Origin: Phycisphaerales bacterium PN19_bin_20
Lineage (GTDB): Bacteria; Planctomycetota; Phycisphaerae; Phycisphaerales; UBA1924
Direction of reading: 5' to 3'
NCBI GenBank assembly: GCA_021173225.1
Contig: JAJOLK010000002.1
Location: 91,391-155,390, forward strand
DNA length: 64,000 bases
Position 1 is the stretch's first letter. Each line of letters opens with the position of its first letter. Below, one piece after another: positions 59,830-64,000 of this stretch. Both the position numbers and the translations under genes were made by a program. The notes beneath the pieces were generated by a model. The model searched no databases. It saw only the letters and a program-made list of their open reading frames with translations, and had not been told where the DNA came from.

Positions 59830-61443
59830 ATGCGACTGACCTTGGCTGCGTTGTTGGCGCTCGTGCCATTGGGCGCGTGCGTCAAGACCATCGAGCGCGT
59901 GAGCACCGCGGAGCGGCTCGATCCTGGGGCTCGACTGCGCCCCGGTAGCGGCGCGTCTGGGGGCGCAAGTCGCGCGGCTGGTGGTGAGTCAGCGAGGGGC
60001 CCGGCGATCGGCGCGGTGCGTGAAGAGGTCAGGGTCCAAGGTTCGCGCGGGCGAGCGGTCATTTCACCGCTGGGACGCGTGGCGTTCGACGGCCAGCACT
60101 TGGCCTTGGGCGGACCTGTGGAGGTCGGCGGTGCGTGGCTGTGGGCGTCGCAGATGGGTGATGCCGCAGACGGCGGGGCGACTCTGACAGACTTTCTGCC
60201 GCCGATAGATCTGCCGGGCGTTGGCGAAGAAGCGCCGGGACAAAACGCGCTCGATGCGCGGCGCTCGTGGGTGCAGCTTGTCGCGCTGCGACCGAGCGCC
60301 GACGGCGCGGCACCGACTGCAACGACGGTTGGGCGCAGCGCAATGGGCCTGAAGCTGGGGCGAACTTTCACCGGCGCGGGCGTGCTGGTTGAGGAGTTCA
60401 CGCGCGGCGGAGGGGATGGTGTGGGTGGTGATGCTCTGCACGTGGGCAATCGTGTCGGGATCATGAGCGTGCGTGGCCCGCGCGCGGGTGCCGTGGAGGT
60501 TGAGCCGCTGGTCGTGCGGTGGTTGTTGCCAATTGCGCGGCGCGACGGCGCTGCGGGCGATGTGGGCGGCGAGGATGATGGTGATGATGAGCGTGACGCT
60601 GGCGTCTTTGCCGGCAGCGTGCTGCTTGAAGACGGGACGTTGATCAGCGTGCGGCGCGGCGGCGGCGCTGCGAGCGATGAGGTGCTGGTGATCGAGCCCG
60701 ATGGCGCCGAGCGGCGGTACACGCCGGCGCGTGCGCGGGCCGCGCTATCGTGGCCATTTATAAGCCTTGATCGACGGTTTTTCGCCATCTTTGAATGGGA
60801 TTTTCCGATTCTTGACCTTGCTCCGCAGAGGCGGTGGGCCGGCTCTGGGCGGTGGCTTGTCTTTGCGATCGGCGCGGAAGAGTTGCGAGTGGGCGGCGAG
60901 TTGCAGTCGCTTTCGAGTGGGCCTGAGATGTTCGTGCCGCCGCTGGCGGCGAGCGCCGGTGCGTTGCTGGGAGCGCCGCCGCGGATTGGCTCAAGCGCGC
61001 TGGAGATCGAGGCGCTCGGGATACTCGCGTCAGTGATGCTGGTGCCAGCGCCGGAGGGCGACAGCACGGGCGTGCACGCGCTGTGGCCTAGCGGCGAGCA
61101 GGCGCCGTTGCCAGCGGGCATCGCCAGCGCGATGGTGGGGTTTGATGGCACTCGCGCGGTGCTGCTGGCGACGCAGGGTCGGCGTTTGGTGGTCGGTGGT
61201 ATCAGCGCGGCGGACCTGCGCCGCGACGCGCGCGAACAGAGGCAGCCGCCACAGCGTGCGAGCGCTGGGCCCGCGGCGAGCATGGCTCAGCGCGAGTTGA
61301 TGTTGAGCACGCTGGTGAATCGGCCTCTGGTGCCGCGGGGGGCAGGGGCTGGTGGCGCTGGGTGGGGGCTCGTGGGCGCTGACCAAGATCAACGGGTGCT
61401 TCGGCTTGAGTCGCTGATGTGGCGCGAGCCGGGCTCGCCGTGA
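59830..61443 (+). CDS. Uncharacterised lipoprotein at the end of the T2SS cluster
   Basis: This protein has 537 residues and a clear lipoprotein signal, MRLTLAALLALVPLGACVKT (lipobox LGAC, Cys about 17). The body is beta-rich and contains phrases such as GVFAGSVLLEDGTLISVRRG, LDRRFFAIFEWDFPILDL and VGFDGTRAVLLATQGRRLVV that hint at repeated sheets. No known domain is recognised. The ATG at 59830 is chosen by the signal; the frame is open from 59794. It follows gspD by 64 bp on the same strand, so it may be co-transcribed. Pilotin or other accessory function for the secretin is only a guess; at 537 residues it is far larger than known pilotins. Confidence 0.78.
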   Translation: MRLTLAALLALVPLGACVKTIERVSTAERLDPGARLRPGSGASGGASRAAGGESARGPAIGAVREEVRVQGSRGRAVISPLGRVAFDGQHLALGGPVEVGGAWLWASQMGDAADGGATLTDFLPPIDLPGVGEEAPGQNALDARRSWVQLVALRPSADGAAPTATTVGRSAMGLKLGRTFTGAGVLVEEFTRGGGDGVGGDALHVGNRVGIMSVRGPRAGAVEVEPLVVRWLLPIARRDGAAGDVGGEDDGDDERDAGVFAGSVLLEDGTLISVRRGGGAASDEVLVIEPDGAERRYTPARARAALSWPFISLDRRFFAIFEWDFPILDLAPQRRWAGSGRWLVFAIGAEELRVGGELQSLSSGPEMFVPPLAASAGALLGAPPRIGSSALEIEALGILASVMLVPAPEGDSTGVHALWPSGEQAPLPAGIASAMVGFDGTRAVLLATQGRRLVVGGISAADLRRDAREQRQPPQRASAGPAASMAQRELMLSTLVNRPLVPRGAGAGGAGWGLVGADQDQRVLRLESLMWREPGSP

Positions 61444-61634
61444 GCGAGCAGACGGGGCTTGCTCAGGCTGGCCGGGTGGTGACGCGGTGGCGGCAGGCAT
61501 TAAAATGGGTTATTTTATGAGGCTTATGGCGAAGATATAGGACAAAAAAGAGGGTATTTGCTGATAAGATGGGGTACTTCACGAAGGCTTCACGATTCTC
61601 GGGCCGGAAGGAGGGGCAGTTTTGGCCGTTTTCC

Positions 61635-61663
61635 TTGACAGGGCTAAAAGCGTCTTGTATGTT
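61635..61663 (+). promoter_or_regulatory. Sigma70-type promoter of an exported-protein gene
   Basis: Consensus TTGACA (61635-61640) and TATGTT (61658-61663) are exactly 17 bp apart, giving a leader of about 55 nt before the GTG at 61726. The rest of the 282-bp gap (61444-61634) contains an unusually A+T-rich patch (about 61500-61575) and no convincing gene. Confidence 0.75.
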
Positions 61664-61725
61664 CTTATCCGCGTCGTTTCACTTCCATAGGTTTTACCCG
61701 CCTGGAAGGAAGAAGGAGAAGCATC

Positions 61726-62511
61726 GTGAAGAAGACTGCATTCGCTATCGTTTTGGCCGCTGGTTTCGCCGCACCCGTGCTGGCGCAGCCCGCTTTTGAG
61801 TACCAGTTCGTGCCGTTCGCCGGCACCCCCGGGATGACCGTGGGTGACGGGTTCGAGACCACGGCCAGCAGCGTGAGCTTCTGGTTCCAGGCTCGGGCCC
61901 GCAACGCCGTCGGTGCGAACAACTTCGGCATCGTTCGCGTCGGCAACGGCTTTACCCCCAGCAGCATGTCGCTGACGGGGCCCGCGACGATCGCTCGCGG
62001 TAACGCCAACTTGTCCGGCACCCGCCGCGGCCGCACCACCGGGCTCCGTTTCACCGGCACCTCGGGCGGTGATTTCGAGCTTGCGGCTGCGAACGCCCCC
62101 GCCCAAATCAACCCGAATGCCAATCAGGGCAACGAGAACGGGTTCTGGACGCCCACGGCCATCAACCGCTGGGACGCCTACCAGGGCTTCCAGCGCGCGA
62201 GCCTCTTTGACGCTGACGACAATTACGTCAACCCCTACGGAACTCCCATCACCAACGGTGCTTTCACCGAATGGCTCAACATCTACGCCGTCACCGTCAA
62301 CTTCACTGCCTTCGGCACCTCAACTGTGACGGGCTTCGCTTGGGGCAACCTCGGTAGGACGACCACGATCGTCGGCAGCAACACCATCATCGACCTGCTG
62401 GTTGCGCCCGTCTCGAGCACCGCATCGATCCGCGTCACGCAGATCCCGGCTCCGGGCGCCGCCGCCCTCCTGGGTCTGGGCGTTCTGGCCGCCGGGCGTC
62501 GCCGCCGCTAA
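61726..62511 (+). CDS. Exported protein with PEP-CTERM-like tail, paralogue A
   Basis: This protein has 261 residues. It has a standard signal peptide (MKKTAFAIVLAAGFAAPVLA then QPAFEY), a Cys-free beta-rich body, and a sorting-type tail IPAPGAAALLGLGVLAAG followed by RRRR. The GTG start is supported by AGGAG about 8 nt upstream and by the lysine-rich signal start. Its closest relative in the window is the convergent gene at 63234, sharing LRFTGTSGG, NPNANQGNENGFWT, IVGSNT and the tail. Function is unknown; surface or extracellular location is inferred from the tail. Confidence 0.88.
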   Translation: MKKTAFAIVLAAGFAAPVLAQPAFEYQFVPFAGTPGMTVGDGFETTASSVSFWFQARARNAVGANNFGIVRVGNGFTPSSMSLTGPATIARGNANLSGTRRGRTTGLRFTGTSGGDFELAAANAPAQINPNANQGNENGFWTPTAINRWDAYQGFQRASLFDADDNYVNPYGTPITNGAFTEWLNIYAVTVNFTAFGTSTVTGFAWGNLGRTTTIVGSNTIIDLLVAPVSSTASIRVTQIPAPGAAALLGLGVLAAGRRRR

Positions 62512-62586
62512 TCCAAGTCGGTCTTGGCTCAGAGGTATGAGCCCCTGAGCTGACCGAGGTTGGATTGACAACTTGAGTTTCTCGCG

Positions 62587-62620
62587 CAGGCCACCGCACG
62601 TCGGTGGCCTGTGTGTTTTT
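62587..62620 (+). terminator. Rho-independent terminator of paralogue A
   Basis: Perfect 10-bp stem CAGGCCACCG/CGGTGGCCTG with a 5-nt loop, then TGTGTTTTT. Confidence 0.88.
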
Positions 62621-63087
62621 GGTGTAGGCGAGGGACAGGTGCGCGGAGAACGCGGAGAACGCGGAGTGAGGGGGTAGGAGCGCTGAGGGACGAGGGAAGG
62701 CCGCCGAATGGTGCGCGGTGCGTGGGGAGTGGGGAGTGGGGAGTTCGGAGTGGTGAGTGGTTCGTGGCGAGTGGTGGACTTGAGCATCGCGAAGCGGCGT
62801 GGGCCGGGTTGGCGGTACGGCCGGAGTGAAGGCCAGTGAAGATCTTCCCGACGCCCCCGTCTTTGGTTCCCGAGTCAGGCCATGAAGCCCCTGGGTTTCC
62901 TGCCGTTGTCCGTCGCTGTAAACACTGTCCCTGCAGCCTGCCTCTCTGCACTTTGTGCCTCTACGCGCGGTCTGTCTAAACCCGATTCGTACCGCCGCAG
63001 TCTCTGCGTTCGCAGCGGATCGCTCCTGGCCTCTGGGTTGGGATTTCCGTGTTGCTCTTCTGTGCGTTGCGAGTCACGCAACTAAGC
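62621..63087. other. Low-complexity intergenic region between convergent paralogues
   Basis: This is part of a 722-bp gap (62512-63233) without a credible gene. It holds 9-bp repeats (GGAGAACGC near 62644), 7-bp repeats (GGGGAGT x3 at 62724-62744 with degenerate continuations to about 62775) and a stretch rich in CTCTGCG-like words (62935-63030). Short open frames here have no ribosome-binding site or recognisable product. Confidence 0.5.
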
Positions 63088-63125
63088 CAAAAACACACAG
63101 GCCGCCCCCTGCGGAGCGGCCTGTG
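63088..63125 (-). terminator. Rho-independent terminator of paralogue B
   Basis: Perfect 10-bp stem CACAGGCCGC/GCGGCCTGTG; read on the minus strand it ends GGCCTGTGTGTTTTTGG, the same 17 bases that end the terminator of paralogue A. Confidence 0.85.
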
Positions 63126-63233
63126 CTTGATGCGAACTATTCGAACCACACAGACCAGACGAGCTACACAAGCTCAACCAACAGGTCCGTGCGAATCAGC
63201 GTTGGCCTCAGCTTCTGGCTGGGGCCGAGCTGA

Positions 63234-64000
63234 TTAGCGGCGGCGACGGCCGGCGGCCAGCATGCCCAGGCCCAGGAGGGCGGCGGCGCCGGGGGTCGGG
63301 ACGAAGGTGACCGAGCCGGTCAGGGTCTGGAGGACCGGCGTTAGCAGCGCGTCGATGTTGGTGTTGGAACCGACGATCTGGGTTTGGGCGCCGAGATTGC
63401 CCCAGGCCCTCGCGTTGACACCGACGACGTTGTTAGCGAGGTTCGTGGTGCGGACCTCGAAGGCGTAGATGTTGGTCCAAGCGCCGAAGGAGCCGTCAAC
63501 GATGGGGGCGCCCCAGGGGTTGACGTAGGCGCCGTCCGAGTCTTCGAGGTTGGCGCGCTGGAAGCCAATGTAGGCATCGAAACGATTAATGGCGCTGGCG
63601 GTCCAGAAGCCGTTCTCGTTGCCCTGGTTGGCATTAGGGTTTACCTGTGTAGGAGCGTTGCCGGTGGCCACCTCGAAGGCGCCGCCCGAGGTGCCGGTGA
63701 AACGCAGGTTCGTGACACGACCACGACGGGTGGCGGAGGCGTTGGCGCCGCCGCGAGCGATCGTGCCATCACCGGTCAGGGTGATGAAGGCCGGGGTGGG
63801 GCCGAGGCCCACGCGGATGATGCCGAAGTTGGTCTGGCCAGCCGGACGAGCGCCACGGGCCTGCAGCCAGAAGCTGGCGACCGTGTTGCTGGTCTCGAAG
63901 TTATTGACGCCCGGCGTCTGGGTCGCCGCAAGCATGCCCGTCGGCAAGGTGTTCGGGATCAGGCGGAACTCGAAAGTTGCCTGAGCCATAGCCGTGCCAG
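63234..64000 (-). CDS. Exported protein with PEP-CTERM-like tail, paralogue B (5' end beyond window)
   Basis: At least 255 residues are visible. The reading frame continues through the right edge as GTAMAQATFEF, the end of a signal peptide (cleavage after AMA or AQA), so the true start is outside. The body parallels paralogue A (TNFGIIRVGLGPTP, RRGRVTNLRFTGTSGG, NPNANQGNENGFWTASAINR, YVNPWGAPI, IVGSNT) and ends VPTPGAAALLGLGMLAAG plus RRRR. Function is unknown. It converges on paralogue A and shares its terminator sequence, which points to local duplication with inversion. Confidence 0.88.
   Translation of the reverse strand, partial: GTAMAQATFEFRLIPNTLPTGMLAATQTPGVNNFETSNTVASFWLQARGARPAGQTNFGIIRVGLGPTPAFITLTGDGTIARGGANASATRRGRVTNLRFTGTSGGAFEVATGNAPTQVNPNANQGNENGFWTASAINRFDAYIGFQRANLEDSDGAYVNPWGAPIVDGSFGAWTNIYAFEVRTTNLANNVVGVNARAWGNLGAQTQIVGSNTNIDALLTPVLQTLTGSVTFVPTPGAAALLGLGMLAAGRRRR

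Noticed and set aside
62882-63237. Short plus-strand ORFs in the gap between the two paralogues
   Set aside because: They overlap low-complexity spacer and the terminator of paralogue B, with no start signals or domain features.

Overview
The window is GC-rich chromosomal DNA, about two thirds G+C by eye, with densely packed genes on both strands. It most likely comes from a planctomycete of the class Phycisphaerae. Three lines of evidence point there. Exported proteins end in PEP-CTERM-like tails (PxPGAAAxLGLG plus RRRR). One secreted protein ends in a GC-type dockerin-like double repeat. The type II secretion (T2SS) operon has very long Gly-rich linkers. kdsB, T2SS, murB/C/D and ddl indicate a Gram-negative-type envelope with a Kdo-containing outer layer and peptidoglycan. 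Family calls come from motifs read by eye; no database search was possible.

Region by region. 1-9.7 kb: Lys/Ser/Ala-rich tail of a truncated gene, a membrane protein, a class III aminotransferase, aroA, a 2Fe-2S ferredoxin with iscX, a CPBP protease, rpsT, tRNA-Arg(ACG), a Fur-family regulator, a prepilin-like protein and an SDR enzyme. 9.9-18.4 kb: a second SDR, bifunctional putA, a DUF4394 exported protein, an ECF sigma factor with an RskA-type anti-sigma, and a dockerin-type secreted protein. 18.4-24.7 kb: a def-fmt-metallopeptidase operon, a TPR gene coupled to kdsB, rpsL and rpsG. 24.9-32.8 kb: murC-murB-ddl, a Nudix hydrolase, an AhpD/CMD-like protein, rpsA and a Bcp peroxiredoxin. 32.8-44.2 kb: a BaiN/HI0933-type flavoprotein, an aroDE fusion, priA, a YdjY-domain lipoprotein coupled to murD, a class IV aminotransferase and carA. 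44.6-61.4 kb: an LTXXQ-type exported protein followed by a T2SS cluster in the order E-F-G-H-I-J-K-L-M-C-like-D and an uncharacterised lipoprotein. 61.7-64 kb: two convergent paralogous exported proteins with PEP-CTERM-like tails; the second runs off the right edge.

How it fits together. Most of the window is housekeeping: aromatic amino-acid synthesis, peptidoglycan precursors, translation, replication restart and pyrimidine/arginine entry. The accessory interest lies in export. The T2SS genes G to C-like overlap their neighbours by about 4 nt (ATGA or GTGA), so they look translationally coupled. Several subunits carry Gly-rich insertions, and two pseudopilins have atypical processing sites. 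Exported proteins with putative sorting tails sit beside the T2SS cluster and beside the sigma/anti-sigma pair.

The clearest unexplained DNA structure is a family of short palindromic repeats between genes (consensus core GCAGGATTTCATCCTGC). It appears as seven tandem 37-bp units at 38.7 kb, three units in the opposite orientation at 44.2 kb, and shorter forms at 24.8, 29.9 and 34.2 kb. I saw no CRISPR array, prophage, insertion sequence, rRNA or recognisable defence system.
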